Shown piece by piece: positions 17,084 to 26,938 of a stretch of 64,000 nt of DNA (position 1 is the first letter of the stretch; the number at the start of each line of letters is the position of its first letter). A model generated the notes under the pieces. It was given only the letters and a program-made list of their open reading frames with translations, was not told the DNA's origin and made no database searches. Location: NCBI RefSeq assembly GCF_008064665.1, contig NZ_VRZA01000003.1, forward strand, positions 1 to 64,000. The letters run 5' to 3'. The position numbers and the translations under genes are program-made. Source of the DNA: Parahaliea maris (lineage in GTDB: Bacteria; Pseudomonadota; Gammaproteobacteria; Pseudomonadales; Halieaceae).

Positions 17084-18928
17084 ATGCCCGACTATCGCTC
17101 CAAAACCTCCACCGCCGGCCGCAATATGGCCGGTGCCCGCGCCCTGTGGCGCGCCACCGGCATGAAGGATGAGGACTTCAAGAAGCCCATCATTGCCGTG
17201 GTCAACTCCTTCACCCAGTTCGTGCCCGGCCATGTGCACCTGAAGGATCTGGGGCAACTGGTGGCGCGGGAAATCGAGAAGGCCGGCGGCGTGGCCAAGG
17301 AATTCAACACCATCGCCGTGGACGACGGCATCGCCATGGGTCACGACGGCATGCTTTACAGCCTGCCCTCCCGTGACCTGATCGCCGATTCGGTGGAGTA
17401 CATGGTGAATGCCCACTGCGCCGACGCCATGGTGTGCATCTCCAACTGCGACAAGATCACCCCCGGGATGCTGAATGCCGCCATGCGCCTCAACATCCCG
17501 GCGGTCTTCGTTTCCGGCGGGCCGATGGAAGCGGGCAAGACCAAACTGTCCGAGCACAAGCTGGACCTGGTCGACGCGATGGTCATCGCCGCCGACAGTG
17601 AAGCCTCCGATGAAAAAGTAGAGGAATACGAACGTTCCGCCTGTCCTACCTGCGGTTCCTGCTCGGGCATGTTCACCGCCAACTCGATGAACTGCCTGAC
17701 CGAGGCGCTGGGCCTGTCACTGCCCGGCAACGGCTCCACCCTGGCCACCCACGCGGACCGCGAACGCCTGTTCCACCGCGCCGGCCAACTGGCGGTGGAG
17801 TTGTGCCAGCGCTACTACGGCGAGGGCGACGAGTCCGTGCTGCCGCGCAACATCGGCAGCTTCGAGGCTTTCGAAAATGCCATGAGCCTGGACATTGCCA
17901 TGGGCGGGTCCACCAACACCATCCTGCACCTGCTGGCGGCAGCCCAGGAGGCCGAGCTGGATTTCACCATGACCGACATCGACCGCCTGTCGCGCAAGGT
18001 ACCGCAACTGTGCAAGGTGGCGCCCAACACGCCCCAGTACCATATGGAAGACGTGCACCGCGCCGGCGGCATCATGGGTATCCTCGGCGAGCTGGACCGG
18101 GCCGGGTTGCTGCACCGCAACTGCTCCACCGTGCACAGCCCGACCATTGCCGACGCCCTGGACCAGTGGGATATCGTGCGCACGGACGATCCCGCCGTTC
18201 ACGAGTTCTACAAGGCCGGACCCGCTGGCATCCCGACCCAGACGGCCTTCTCCCAGAGCACCCGCTGGCCCTCGCTGGACAGCGACCGCGCCGGCGGCTG
18301 CATCCGTTCCCTCGACCACGCCTTCTCGCTGGAAGGGGGCCTGGCGGTACTGACCGGCAACATCGCTGAAGACGGCTGTGTGGTGAAGACCTCCGGGGTG
18401 GACGAGTCCATCCTCAAGTTCTCGGGCAGCGCCTACGTGTGTGAAAGCCAGGAAGACGCGGTGGCCGACATCCTCGACGGCAAGGTCAAGGCGGGCGACG
18501 TGGTGATCATTCGCTACGAAGGCCCCCGCGGCGGCCCCGGGATGCAGGAAATGCTCTACCCCACCAGTTACCTGAAATCGAAGGGTCTGGGCAAGGCCTG
18601 CGCCCTGCTCACCGACGGCCGCTTCTCCGGCGGCACCTCGGGCCTGTCGATTGGCCACGCCTCGCCGGAGGCCGCCGCCGGTGGCGCCATCGGCCTGGTG
18701 GAGCACGGCGACTTGATCGACATCGACATCCCCGGGCGCAGCATCAACGTGCGCCTGAGCGATGAACAACTGGCCTCCCGTCGCGCCGCCATGGAAGCCA
18801 GGGGCGATGCAGCCTGGCAACCCGCGAAGCCGAGGCCGCGCAAGGTCAGCGCCGCTCTCAAGGTCTACGCGAAAATGGCCACCAGCGCCGACAAGGGCGC
18901 GGTACGGGATCTGTCTCTGCTGGACTGA
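17084..18928 (+). CDS. ilvD: Dihydroxy-acid dehydratase
   Basis: IlvD dehydrates 2,3-dihydroxy-isovalerate and -methylvalerate, the penultimate step of valine and isoleucine synthesis (and the leucine precursor). The 614-residue sequence follows E. coli IlvD closely throughout. Iron-sulfur ligand cysteines are visible in [12 protein letters not shown] (C122) and in the [12 protein letters not shown] segment (C187-C193), and the magnesium-site segment [13 protein letters not shown] is intact. I start at ATG 17084 ([14 protein letters not shown]), the family N-terminus, rather than the GTG three codons earlier. leuA at 23520-25193 completes a partial branched-chain set in this window. Confidence 0.96.
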   Translation: MPDYRSKTSTAGRNMAGARALWRATGMKDEDFKKPIIAVVNSFTQFVPGHVHLKDLGQLVAREIEKAGGVAKEFNTIAVDDGIAMGHDGMLYSLPSRDLIADSVEYMVNAHCADAMVCISNCDKITPGMLNAAMRLNIPAVFVSGGPMEAGKTKLSEHKLDLVDAMVIAADSEASDEKVEEYERSACPTCGSCSGMFTANSMNCLTEALGLSLPGNGSTLATHADRERLFHRAGQLAVELCQRYYGEGDESVLPRNIGSFEAFENAMSLDIAMGGSTNTILHLLAAAQEAELDFTMTDIDRLSRKVPQLCKVAPNTPQYHMEDVHRAGGIMGILGELDRAGLLHRNCSTVHSPTIADALDQWDIVRTDDPAVHEFYKAGPAGIPTQTAFSQSTRWPSLDSDRAGGCIRSLDHAFSLEGGLAVLTGNIAEDGCVVKTSGVDESILKFSGSAYVCESQEDAVADILDGKVKAGDVVIIRYEGPRGGPGMQEMLYPTSYLKSKGLGKACALLTDGRFSGGTSGLSIGHASPEAAAGGAIGLVEHGDLIDIDIPGRSINVRLSDEQLASRRAAMEARGDAAWQPAKPRPRKVSAALKVYAKMATSADKGAVRDLSLLD

Positions 18929-18932
18929 AGGC

Positions 18933-19874
18933 TCAGGGCGCGCCAGTAACCGCGGGCGCGCCCTGTTCCGTTGACCGCCCCTCCCGGCTGAGCGCCAGGA
19001 AATCCTCTCTGAGATTGTGGACCTTGCGCCGCAGGTGACGGTCCTGCTGCTTGCTGCGCGTGTTCACTACTTCCATCACCGCGCCCTGAATCACGCTGAC
19101 GTTCTGCTCGTACATCACCCGGTACTCCGGGCTGGCACTGTCCCAGCGCGATGCAACAGCCACCCGTACCGCATCCTGCCAGCCAGGTTCCCGTTGTAAC
19201 AAAGCCTTTAACCGGTCGGTCCAGGCCTGGCGTTCGGCCAGCCACAGCTCGTCGGATCGGTCGAGTCCGGCAACAGCAGTGCGCAGAGTTTCCTTCTGTT
19301 TGCGGTCCAGCCTGCCTAAATAATCATCCAGGTTATCCAGCAGGCGATCGTAGGCGTCCTCCCGGTATTCCTCCTGATCGCGTTCGAGGTACTTTTCCTC
19401 GAGCTCCGCCTGCTTCTCTTCGAGGTTGGTAATGAATTCAGCAACCTGCTCGTCACTGAGTTGCTCACCCATGGCCAGCAGCCAGTCGAGGGAGCGGGTC
19501 TGCACCCGATCCCCCGCCAGCTCCATCCCGCGGGTCAGCTCCCGGATTTCCCCAAGGGTCAGGCCATCACTATCCAGCATGGCCTCGGCATCGTGCAGCA
19601 GGGTCACGTAGCGCGGCAGCTCCTCCTCCCGGTGCCATTCGAGAAATGGCTCCAGCAGCTCGTCCAGCACCTGCTCCTGGCCCCGGTCCAGCTCGACATA
19701 ATCATCCACGTACCAGGGAACCAGGAAATCGAGCCGGTTGTAGAGGAAAGTGGTACTGCTGCAGCCGGTTACCAGCAGAGCGATGAACAGCGCTGGCAGC
19801 CGGCGCCGCCAACAGCTCCACCAGCGCACTCTCCAGCGCACTCTCCAAAGCACTTCAGGGATAGTCGAGGCCAT
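18933..19874 (-). CDS. DUF6279 family lipoprotein
   Basis: A predicted lipoprotein of 313 residues, N-terminally basic and hydrophobic, with lipobox LLVTGCSS. The body resembles the DUF6279 family: FLYNRLDFLVPWYVDDYVEL followed by long acidic helices rich in E, R and L (coiled-coil-like, LEEKQAELEEKYLERDQEEY). Function unknown. The start is uncertain: ATG 19874 overlaps the 3' end of the preceding VOC gene by 20 bp, while later GTG codons in a short tandem repeat (RVRWRVRW) are possible. A perfect 10-bp inverted repeat (18936-18965) lies at the very 3' end of the coding region, between this gene and convergent ilvD. Confidence 0.8.
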   Translation of the reverse strand: MASTIPEVLWRVRWRVRWWSCWRRRLPALFIALLVTGCSSTTFLYNRLDFLVPWYVDDYVELDRGQEQVLDELLEPFLEWHREEELPRYVTLLHDAEAMLDSDGLTLGEIRELTRGMELAGDRVQTRSLDWLLAMGEQLSDEQVAEFITNLEEKQAELEEKYLERDQEEYREDAYDRLLDNLDDYLGRLDRKQKETLRTAVAGLDRSDELWLAERQAWTDRLKALLQREPGWQDAVRVAVASRWDSASPEYRVMYEQNVSVIQGAVMEVVNTRSKQQDRHLRRKVHNLREDFLALSREGRSTEQGAPAVTGAP

Positions 19875-20298
19875 CGGTAGCGAACAGCATGTCGAGGTTG
19901 CGGAAGGCCTTGAATTCAAGATGGTTGCCGGCGGGGTCACGCACGAAGAAGGTTCTTTGCTCCCCCTGCCGTCCGGCAAAGCGCACGGTAGGTTCGATCA
20001 CAAAGGGCACGAGGTGATCCTTCAGCCTGGCTTCCAGGGCCTCCACCTGCTCCCAGGGCAGGATGACACCGAAATGGGAGGCGGGAACGGCTTCGCCGTC
20101 CACCGGGTTGGTGGCTGCCGCGGGCACTTCGCCAGGGCCAACAAGGTGTGTCACCAGTTGATGACCCCAGAAATCCCAGTCGATCCAGCGCGAGGACTCG
20201 CGACCGCGGGAGCAGCCGAGCACTTCACCATAGAAGCGCGCGGCGGCGGCGAGGTCATCCACTGGCAGGGCCAGGTGGAACAGGGCTTGGCTCTTCAT
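19855..20298 (-). CDS. VOC family protein
   Basis: A 147-residue vicinal-oxygen-chelate protein: metal-site His in ALFHLALPVDDL, a second module with SHFGVILPWEQV, and the terminal DPAGNHLEFKAF that usually carries the Glu ligand. Glyoxalase/dioxygenase-like; substrate unknown. It lies 9 bp downstream of the threonine-dehydratase-like gene and overlaps the DUF6279 start, so the group 21281-22015, 20308-21279, this gene and 18933-19874 is probably one transcript. Confidence 0.88.
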   Translation of the reverse strand: MKSQALFHLALPVDDLAAAARFYGEVLGCSRGRESSRWIDWDFWGHQLVTHLVGPGEVPAAATNPVDGEAVPASHFGVILPWEQVEALEARLKDHLVPFVIEPTVRFAGRQGEQRTFFVRDPAGNHLEFKAFRNLDMLFATDGLDYP

Positions 20299-20307
20299 TT
20301 CACCAGG

Positions 20308-21279
20308 TCACCAGGGTAAGTGGTCGAGGTCGACGTTGCCGCCGCTGATCACCACGCCCACACGGCGATCACGGAAACGCTCCGGGTGCTCCAGCAGCGC
20401 GGCAAAACTGACAGCGCCCGATGGCTCGACCACGGTTTTCAGCCGGGTCCACTGCAGGCGCATGGCCTTAACGATACTCTCTTCCTCCACGGTGACAATG
20501 GTGTCGACACAGCGCTGGATGATCGGGAAGTTGAGCTCACCCAGACTGGTCCGCAGGCCGTCGGCGATGGTTTGCGGATTGGTCTGGGGCTGACGCTCCC
20601 CCAGCCCGAAGGAACGGAAGGCATCATCGGCACCCGCGGGCTCAGCAGCGACGACCTCAACCGAGGGTTTCAGGGCCTTGACGGCAGTGGCCACACCGGC
20701 CAGCAGGCCACCTCCGCCCACCGGTACCACCACGACATCCAACTCAGGCACCTGCTCCAGCAGTTCCAGTGCCACCGTGCCCTGGCCGGCGATGACGCGG
20801 GCGTCGTCGTAGGGGTGAACCACCTCCGCGCCAGTCTCCGAGACGACCCGGACCAGGGTTTCCTCCCGCGCAACCAGGGTCGGCTCGCATTCGATGATAA
20901 ACGCCCCGTAGCTTTCTACCGCCGCCTTTTTCACCGCCGGTGCGTTGGCCGGCATCACGATGTGCGCGGGAATCCCCCGACGCTGCGCGGCCATCGCCAG
21001 GGCGGCGCCGTGGTTACCGGAAGAGTGGGTCGCTACCCCCCGGGATGCCGCTGCGTCATCAAGGCCCAGCACCGCATTGCTCGCGCCCCGCGCCTTGAAC
21101 GCGCCCACTTTCTGCAGGTTCTCGCACTTGAAGGCCAGCGTTGCCGTGCACCACTCGTCCAACCGGTGGCTGGTCAGCACCGGGGTCCGGTGAACATAAC
21201 CGGCTATTCGCGCGGCGGCAGCTTCGATGTCGGCGAGGGTAGGCGCAGTGGTTGCGGAATTTGATTCACGGCGATTCAT
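20308..21279 (-). CDS. Threonine/serine dehydratase-like PLP enzyme (fold type II)
   Basis: A 323-residue pyridoxal-phosphate enzyme of the threonine ammonia-lyase/serine racemase/hydroxyaspartate dehydratase group. K62 in GAFKARGA is the Schiff-base lysine, SSGNHG holds the substrate carboxylate, and VPVGGGGLLAG binds the phosphate. No C-terminal ACT regulatory domain is present, so it is catabolic-type rather than IlvA. Whether it acts as a dehydratase or a racemase is not decidable by eye. It is packed between a membrane protein gene (1 bp) and a VOC gene (9 bp). Confidence 0.88.
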   Translation of the reverse strand: MNRRESNSATTAPTLADIEAAAARIAGYVHRTPVLTSHRLDEWCTATLAFKCENLQKVGAFKARGASNAVLGLDDAAASRGVATHSSGNHGAALAMAAQRRGIPAHIVMPANAPAVKKAAVESYGAFIIECEPTLVAREETLVRVVSETGAEVVHPYDDARVIAGQGTVALELLEQVPELDVVVVPVGGGGLLAGVATAVKALKPSVEVVAAEPAGADDAFRSFGLGERQPQTNPQTIADGLRTSLGELNFPIIQRCVDTIVTVEEESIVKAMRLQWTRLKTVVEPSGAVSFAALLEHPERFRDRRVGVVISGGNVDLDHLPW

Positions 21280-21280
21280 A

Positions 21281-22015
21281 TCAGGGTTTCCTGTGGTTGG
21301 CAGCCGGATTATCCGTTTCCCTGGCGGGCCCTGCCAAGCCTCCCGGGCCTGAATTCACGGCGAGTTGCCAGCCGCTTCGACGCCACAGGCAATAGCCCAG
21401 CAGAATGTTGGTCTGTAGCAGCAGGCTGAGGTTCCACTCGAAGGCGTCCTCGACCGCGTCATAGCCCTCACCGTCCACGAGGTCCCACAGCACAGTGAGC
21501 AGGCCCAGGCCGAGCAACAGCAGGCACAGGCCCAACATGCTTGCCACCAGCCTACGCAACTCCGGCGCCAGCGGTTGCAGGCGCCGAAGCTGTGCCACCA
21601 GCAGCAACTGGGCCAGGTAGGTAAACGAAAAAAACAACACCACGCCAATACGCCGCTGTCGCTGCCAGAGCTGCCCGGCTTCCCCCAGTACGGTGACGTA
21701 GGCAACCAGCCCCAGGCTCGCCAGGGCGGCCAGCATGAGCATCCAGTGACGCAGCCGGGACGCGGGCAACAAGGCGCCCAGCCAGGCGTGATTCAGCCAC
21801 CAGTAGAAAAACAGCAGGGGAGCTGCCGGCAACATGAGAGCGCGAAACAGATAACTCGCGGGGGGCTCGCGACCGGTTGCACTGATGGAGGTACAGCTGT
21901 CGATGTAGGGCATGCACCAATCCACCAGGCCGAAACTGGCGGCCAGCAGGTAGGTGAGGTGCACCGCGAAAAACGGCAGCAGCGCCGCCCACAATGCCAC
22001 GGGCCGTGGATTCAT
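21281..22015 (-). CDS. Predicted multi-pass membrane protein (Frag1/DRAM/Sfk1-like)
   Basis: A 244-residue protein with about six hydrophobic segments. The extracytoplasmic segment PYIDSCTSISATGREPPASYLF after the first span resembles the conserved I-S-x-x-G-x-x-P region of Frag1/DRAM/Sfk1 proteins; this family match is from memory and moderate. Function unknown. It is the first gene of a probable four-gene minus-strand transcript (next gene 1 bp away). Confidence 0.7.
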   Translation of the reverse strand: MNPRPVALWAALLPFFAVHLTYLLAASFGLVDWCMPYIDSCTSISATGREPPASYLFRALMLPAAPLLFFYWWLNHAWLGALLPASRLRHWMLMLAALASLGLVAYVTVLGEAGQLWQRQRRIGVVLFFSFTYLAQLLLVAQLRRLQPLAPELRRLVASMLGLCLLLLGLGLLTVLWDLVDGEGYDAVEDAFEWNLSLLLQTNILLGYCLWRRSGWQLAVNSGPGGLAGPARETDNPAANHRKP

Positions 22016-22154
22016 AGCCCCAGTCTAGCAGTCGGTTCAAGGTATGCCGCCCGGCCTGTGCTAAGCTCGGCCACTACGCACTGTCGACTGCATCCGGGCC
22101 CGCACAGTCCGCCTCGCGCACCGGCATTGAACCAACCTGACACCCGGGGCCCTA

Positions 22155-23501
22155 ATGGATTTACTGCAGGATCTTTCCGTTCGCTTTGCCAATGCCGTCT
22201 GGAGTACACCGCTGGTCGTGCTGTTGCTCGGCGGTGGGATTTTTTTCGCAATCTACTCGCGCTTCCTGCCCTACCGTCACTTTGGCCATGCCCTCGGCAT
22301 CATGCTGGGCAGGCACGACACCCCGGATGAGCCCGGCGAACTCAGCCACGGGCAGGCCCTTGCCGCTGCGCTGTCGGGGACCATGGGGCTGGGTAATATC
22401 TCCGGCGTCGCCCTGGCTATCGTTGCCGGTGGCCCGGGAGCGGTTTTCTGGATGTGGATATCGGCATTGGTCGGTGTAGCCACCAAGTTCTTCACCTGTA
22501 CCCTGGGGGTCATGTACCGCGGCCCGGACAGCCTCGGCCGGCTGCAGGGCGGGCCCATGTACATCATCCGCGAGGCGCTGCCGAAGGCGTTCTACCCCCT
22601 GGCGATCCTGTTTGCCGTGGCGGGCCTGGTAGGCACTCTGCCGATTTTCCAGGCCAACCAGTTGACCGCCTTGATCCGGGAACAGGTGTTCCCCGAGGCC
22701 GACCCGATGTTGACCGGGTTCGGCATCGGCTGCGTCATGGCGGTGCTGGTGGGCATCGTCATTTTTGGCGGCCTGCAGCGGGTGGCCCGGGTGGCGGTCG
22801 CGCTGCTACCGAGCATGGTCATCGTTTACCTCTGCCTGACCCTGGTGATGCTTGTCATGCACGCCAGCGAGGTACCGGCCATGCTGGCCGCCATCTTCCG
22901 CGATGCGTTCAATCCCCAGGCGGTGGGGGGCGGGCTTCTGGGTGTGATCCTGGTGGGCGTCAGCCGCGGGGCTTTCTCCAATGAAGCGGGGGTGGGTACC
23001 GAGGTGATGGCCCACGGCGCCGCGCGTACCTCTGAGCCGATCCGGGAAGGCCTGGTCGCCATGATGGGCCCGGTACTGGATACTCTGGTCGTGTGTACCT
23101 GCACCGCCCTGATCATCCTGCTGGCAGGCACCTGGCAGGACCCCCAGGGCCTGTCCGGCATCAACCTGACGGCCAACGCCTTTCGCGAGAACTTCGGCAA
23201 CCTCGGCGTGGTCGCACTCTTTGCCATCACCCTGATCCTGTCCAGCACCACCATGTTCACCATGTGGTACTACGGGGCCAAGTGCTTCGGGTTTCTGTTC
23301 GGTGCCGGCATCCAGCACCACTACCGCTGGTTCTTCGTGGGTACCGTCATTTTCGGGGCGACGGTGAGCATCGACGTGGTATTCAACCTGATCTCCGGCT
23401 CCTATGGGCTGATGGCCATTCCCACCATGGTGGCCACCATCATGCTGTCGCCCAAGGTCATCGCAGCCGCCAGGGATTACTTCCACCGCCACCCCTATTG
23501 A
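22155..23501 (+). CDS. Alanine/glycine:cation symporter, AGCS family
   Basis: A 448-residue sodium:amino-acid (alanine/glycine) symporter with about ten to eleven spans. Family signatures include GTMGLGNISGVALAIVAGGPGAVFW near residue 75-100 and FSNEAGVGTEVMAHGAA in the middle. The protein imports small neutral amino acids across the inner membrane. It is convergent with leuA; a GC-rich hairpin (CAGGCGGCG/CGCCGCCTG, 23521-23543) followed by CTTTG lies just after its stop, inside the end of leuA. Confidence 0.93.
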   Translation: MDLLQDLSVRFANAVWSTPLVVLLLGGGIFFAIYSRFLPYRHFGHALGIMLGRHDTPDEPGELSHGQALAAALSGTMGLGNISGVALAIVAGGPGAVFWMWISALVGVATKFFTCTLGVMYRGPDSLGRLQGGPMYIIREALPKAFYPLAILFAVAGLVGTLPIFQANQLTALIREQVFPEADPMLTGFGIGCVMAVLVGIVIFGGLQRVARVAVALLPSMVIVYLCLTLVMLVMHASEVPAMLAAIFRDAFNPQAVGGGLLGVILVGVSRGAFSNEAGVGTEVMAHGAARTSEPIREGLVAMMGPVLDTLVVCTCTALIILLAGTWQDPQGLSGINLTANAFRENFGNLGVVALFAITLILSSTTMFTMWYYGAKCFGFLFGAGIQHHYRWFFVGTVIFGATVSIDVVFNLISGSYGLMAIPTMVATIMLSPKVIAAARDYFHRHPY

Positions 23502-23519
23502 GCGGCGGCGGAGTTGCGA

Positions 23520-25193
23520 TCAGGCGGCGGCGTGCGCCGCCTGCTTTGCCGACCGGTTGATGGCGCCGAGAATCCCGTCCAGGGAAGCCTGGATGATGTC
23601 GTGGCTGCGGCCCACGCCGCAGTAGCGTTCGCCGTCGATATTGAGCTGGATATAGCAGACCGCCTCGGCGTCGGCACTCTGGCTGAGGGCATGCTCGGAA
23701 TACTCCACCAGCACGATCTGCTTGCCGATAAACCGGCTCATCGCGTCCACAAAGGATGCCACCACGCCATTACCGGAGCCCTTGAGGGTATGGCTGCTAC
23801 TGCCCTGCTGCAGTTCGGCCTGTAACTGATCGGTGTTGTCCGCCCGGTTCACCTGGTAGTCACCCAGGTGGTACTCGCCGTCTTCCTGCAGGTAGGTCTG
23901 CTGGAACAGGGCGAAAATCTCCTCGCCGGAGACCTCGGTTTCCCGCTCCTCGGCAAAGGCCTGCACCGTGGCGGAGAAGTCGATCTGCAGCCAGCGCGGC
24001 AGCTCGTAGCCGTAATCCCGCTCCAGCACGTAGGCGATGCCGCCCTTGCCGGACTGGGAATTGATGCGGATCACTTCCTGGTAGGAGCGGCCGATATCCT
24101 GGGGATCGATGGGCAGGTAGGCCACGTCCCAGGGTTCGTTCTCGTCGCGCCGGGCCAGGCACTTCTTGATCGCATCCTGGTGGCTGCCGGAGAAGGCCGT
24201 GAAAACCAGTTCGCCGGCCCAGGGGTGGCGCGGGTGTACCGGCAACTGGGTGCACTCTTTCACCGTCTGGATGATCTCGTCCATGTGGCCCAGTTGCAGC
24301 TTGGGGTCCACCCCCTGGCTGTAGAGGTTCATGGCCATGGTAACAACGTCCATGTTGCCGGTGCGCTCGCCATTGCCCATCAGGGTGCCTTCGACCCGGT
24401 CGGCACCGGCCATCACGCCCAGCTCGGCGGCTGCTACAGCACAGCCGCGGTCATTGTGGGTGTGCAGGGAAATCAGGATGCTGTCACGGCGCGCCACCCG
24501 GTCGCAGAACCACTCGATCTGGTCGGCGTAGACGTTGGGTGTACTCATCTCCACCGTGGCGGGCAGATTGATAATCACCGGCTTTTCCGGCGTGGGCTGC
24601 CAGACCTCGGTGACGGCGTCGCAAATCTCCACCGCGAAATCCAGCTCGGTGCCGGTAAAGCTCTCCGGGGAGTACTCGAAAACCCACTCGGTTTCCGGGT
24701 ACCTGGCGGCGCACTCCTGCACCAGCTTCGCCCCGCGCACGGCGATGTCGACGATGCCCTGGCGGTCCAGGCCGAAAACCTGTTCACGCTGCACGGTTGA
24801 TGTGGAGTTGTACACGTGGACCACGGCGCGTCTTGCGCCCTTGAGGGCCTCGAAGGTTTTCTCAATCAGGTCCGGCCGGGCCTGGGTCAGTACCTGCACG
24901 GTGACATCGTCTGGAATCCGGTTGTTGTCGATCAGCTCGCGGACAAAGTTGTAGTCATGGCTGGACGCAGAGGGAAAACCGACCTCGATCTCCTTGAAGC
25001 CCACCTTGACCAGCTGGTCCCACAGCTTGGACTTCTGCCGCCCGGTCATGGGCTCGATCAGGGCCTGGTTGCCATCGCGCAGGTCCACCGAACACCACAG
25101 GGGCGCTTTTTCAATCTGGCGATCAGGCCAGCGGCGAGAGGCCATCTTGATGGGCTGGAAGACTTTGTACTTGCGGTGATCGAAACGGGTCAT
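23520..25193 (-). CDS. leuA: 2-isopropylmalate synthase
   Basis: LeuA condenses acetyl-CoA and 2-ketoisovalerate, the committed and leucine-inhibited step of leucine synthesis. The 557-residue protein belongs to the long LeuA type (as in Pseudomonas and actinobacteria). Seen: the TIM-barrel start WCSVDLRDGNQAL (R39, D40), metal His in SLHTHNDRGCAV, and a C-terminal regulatory LeuA-dimer domain (about 430-557). A divergent Lrp-type regulator gene follows across a 282-bp spacer, an arrangement that suggests, but does not prove, leucine-responsive control. Confidence 0.96.
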   Translation of the reverse strand: MTRFDHRKYKVFQPIKMASRRWPDRQIEKAPLWCSVDLRDGNQALIEPMTGRQKSKLWDQLVKVGFKEIEVGFPSASSHDYNFVRELIDNNRIPDDVTVQVLTQARPDLIEKTFEALKGARRAVVHVYNSTSTVQREQVFGLDRQGIVDIAVRGAKLVQECAARYPETEWVFEYSPESFTGTELDFAVEICDAVTEVWQPTPEKPVIINLPATVEMSTPNVYADQIEWFCDRVARRDSILISLHTHNDRGCAVAAAELGVMAGADRVEGTLMGNGERTGNMDVVTMAMNLYSQGVDPKLQLGHMDEIIQTVKECTQLPVHPRHPWAGELVFTAFSGSHQDAIKKCLARRDENEPWDVAYLPIDPQDIGRSYQEVIRINSQSGKGGIAYVLERDYGYELPRWLQIDFSATVQAFAEERETEVSGEEIFALFQQTYLQEDGEYHLGDYQVNRADNTDQLQAELQQGSSSHTLKGSGNGVVASFVDAMSRFIGKQIVLVEYSEHALSQSADAEAVCYIQLNIDGERYCGVGRSHDIIQASLDGILGAINRSAKQAAHAAA

Positions 25194-25372
25194 GACCGGA
25201 TTCCTGGCGTTATAGGGAGGCTGTTCACCTGTTGCGCTCCTGCGGAGCCGGCCCTTATGAGGCGTTGCACGTTGGCCGACGGGGCGGTAACCCGGGCGGC
25301 GCGACTACAGCAGGTGATGAATCAGCCGAGCGCATAGTGTAATGGGGCAAGCGTAGTGAATTACTGCAAATA

Positions 25373-25435
25373 TTGACAGCTAAGGAAGTTTTTAAGCGAT
25401 TTATCTCTAATAAAACGCATTTAATTGAATATAAT
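25373..25435 (+). promoter_or_regulatory. AT-rich divergent promoter region between leuA and lrp-like gene
   Basis: A sharp AT-rich patch (about 25365-25440) in an otherwise GC-rich region, with a perfect TATAAT at 25430-25435 placed 40 nt before the regulator ATG and a TTGACA at 25373-25378. The two boxes are too far apart to form one promoter, so the -35 for TATAAT is unclear. AT-rich DNA is a typical Lrp binding substrate; autoregulation is an inference. Confidence 0.4.
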
Positions 25436-25475
25436 CACCATCAACAACTGAATCAATGCGAAATGGAGCTAAGCC

Positions 25476-25952
25476 ATGGCCTTTGATCGCACCGACCGCC
25501 GCATTCTCGACATCATGCAGCGGGACGCCCGTATCACCAACCTGGAGCTGGCGGACAAGGTCGGCCTGTCGCCCACCCCCTGCGCCCGCCGGGTGAAACG
25601 GCTGGAGGAATCCGGCCTGATCCTGGGCCACGTGACCCTGCTGGACCAGTCGCGGCTCGGGCTCAAGCTTACCGCCTATATAGGAATCAGCATGGATCGG
25701 CACACTCCGGACCGGTTTGAAGCCTTTGAGAGAGAAGTAAGTACTTACCCCGAAGTCGTCGAGTGCTCGGTCGTCACCGGGCAGAGTGCGGACTACCTGC
25801 TCAAGGCCGTGGTGGCCGACATGGAATATTATGAGCGCTTCCTGCTGGGCAAGCTCACCCGCATACCCGGCGTCACCGGCGTTCACTCCAGCTTCGAATT
25901 GCGCCGGGTACTGCAACGTACCACCCTGCCACTGGATCATCTCGAGAACTGA
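25476..25952 (+). CDS. Lrp/AsnC family transcriptional regulator
   Basis: A 158-residue feast/famine regulator: N-terminal winged HTH (RTDRRILDIMQRDARITNLELADKVGLSPTPCARRVKRLE, about 5-45, given here in outline) and a C-terminal RAM ligand domain (about 65-150) that usually binds an amino acid. It is closest in style to Lrp-type regulators. GGAG precedes the ATG. It is divergent from leuA and codirectional with the SDR gene 149 bp downstream. Ligand and targets are not readable from sequence. Confidence 0.92.
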   Translation: MAFDRTDRRILDIMQRDARITNLELADKVGLSPTPCARRVKRLEESGLILGHVTLLDQSRLGLKLTAYIGISMDRHTPDRFEAFEREVSTYPEVVECSVVTGQSADYLLKAVVADMEYYERFLLGKLTRIPGVTGVHSSFELRRVLQRTTLPLDHLEN

Positions 25953-26101
25953 CCCGCAGCCAATCAGCCTGCCAGCCCGGCGCACTTCCGCCAATTTCAC
26001 TGGCCGGATCAAACCTTGTTCGGCGGCCAGAGGCACCGCAGTATTCCGGGACAACATCCGGCCCGGGGCCGGCCCAGAGACCATAAGAGCAAGGGGGCAC
26101 G

Positions 26102-26884
26102 ATGAAGGATGTAGCGGGCAAGGTGGCCATCGTCACCGGGGGAGCCAGTGGTATGGGACGGATTATCGCCCTGCGGCTGGCGGACCGGGGCGCCAGGGTC
26201 GCCATTTTCGACGTCAACGAGCAGGGCCTTGAGAACACCGCGCAGCAGTCCCCACAGATCACCCCGCTGCACTGCGACATCGGCGACCGCAACGATGTAG
26301 AGGCCAAAATCGCCCGGGTGGAAAGTGAGCTGGGCGGCGTCGACCTGCTGGTCCACGCTGCCGCTTTGATGCCGGCCCACCAGCTTGTTGACCACACCCA
26401 CGACGACATGGAACGTCTGTTTCGCATCAATTACTTCGGCACCACCTACATGGTGCGCGCAGTACTGGAGGGAATGCTGGCGCGCAAATCCGGCCGCATC
26501 ATCGCCTTCGGCTCCATCGCCGGCCACGCCCTGGTGCCCCACATGGGCGCCTACTGCGCGACCAAATCGGCGGTGAACACCTACATGGAAGTGCTGCAGA
26601 ACGAGATACGCGACAGCGGTGTGCGGGCCCACCTGGTCTGCCCTCCCGCGGTCAATACACCGCTAATCGAGCAAAGCATCAATACCGACAGTCCCGGCAG
26701 CCTGCGCAACGCCAAGCAGAGTGGCAGGCTGTCAGACCCGGAGAAGATTGTCGATGCCATCGACAAGGGTGTGGCGAAAGACAAAGACATTATCTACCCC
26801 GGTGAAGCCCGCTTCCTGATGCTCTGGCACGCACTGGCGCCGAAGCTGTGGTGGAAGACCGTCATGGGGTTCGAAAACAGGTAA
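26102..26884 (+). CDS. SDR family NAD(P)-dependent oxidoreductase
   Basis: A 260-residue classical short-chain dehydrogenase: cofactor motif TGGASGMG near residue 13-20, catalytic serine in FGSIAGH, and YCATK (Tyr-xxx-Lys). The late segment DAIDKGVAKDKDIIYPGEARFLML and a hydrophobic, tryptophan-rich end suggest a substrate that is lipid-like or membrane-near; this is inference. GCAAGGGGGC upstream supplies a ribosome site. It sits 54 bp before a Bcr/CflA exporter gene, possibly the same transcript. Confidence 0.9.
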   Translation: MKDVAGKVAIVTGGASGMGRIIALRLADRGARVAIFDVNEQGLENTAQQSPQITPLHCDIGDRNDVEAKIARVESELGGVDLLVHAAALMPAHQLVDHTHDDMERLFRINYFGTTYMVRAVLEGMLARKSGRIIAFGSIAGHALVPHMGAYCATKSAVNTYMEVLQNEIRDSGVRAHLVCPPAVNTPLIEQSINTDSPGSLRNAKQSGRLSDPEKIVDAIDKGVAKDKDIIYPGEARFLMLWHALAPKLWWKTVMGFENR

Positions 26885-26938
26885 TCCCGACTTTTGTCAC
26901 GGACCTGGCACCATCGCGCGTGGTAGCATCGCCGCCCC

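Noticed and set aside
18936-18965. 10-bp perfect inverted repeat as an ilvD terminator
   Set aside because: No T-run follows on either strand, and it lies within the end of the DUF6279 coding region; possible but not supported.
25255-25335. 26-codon minus-strand leader peptide upstream of leuA
   Set aside because: It contains only one leucine and is Pro/Arg-rich, so it does not fit a leucine attenuator, although a small GCTCC/GGAGC hairpin follows it.
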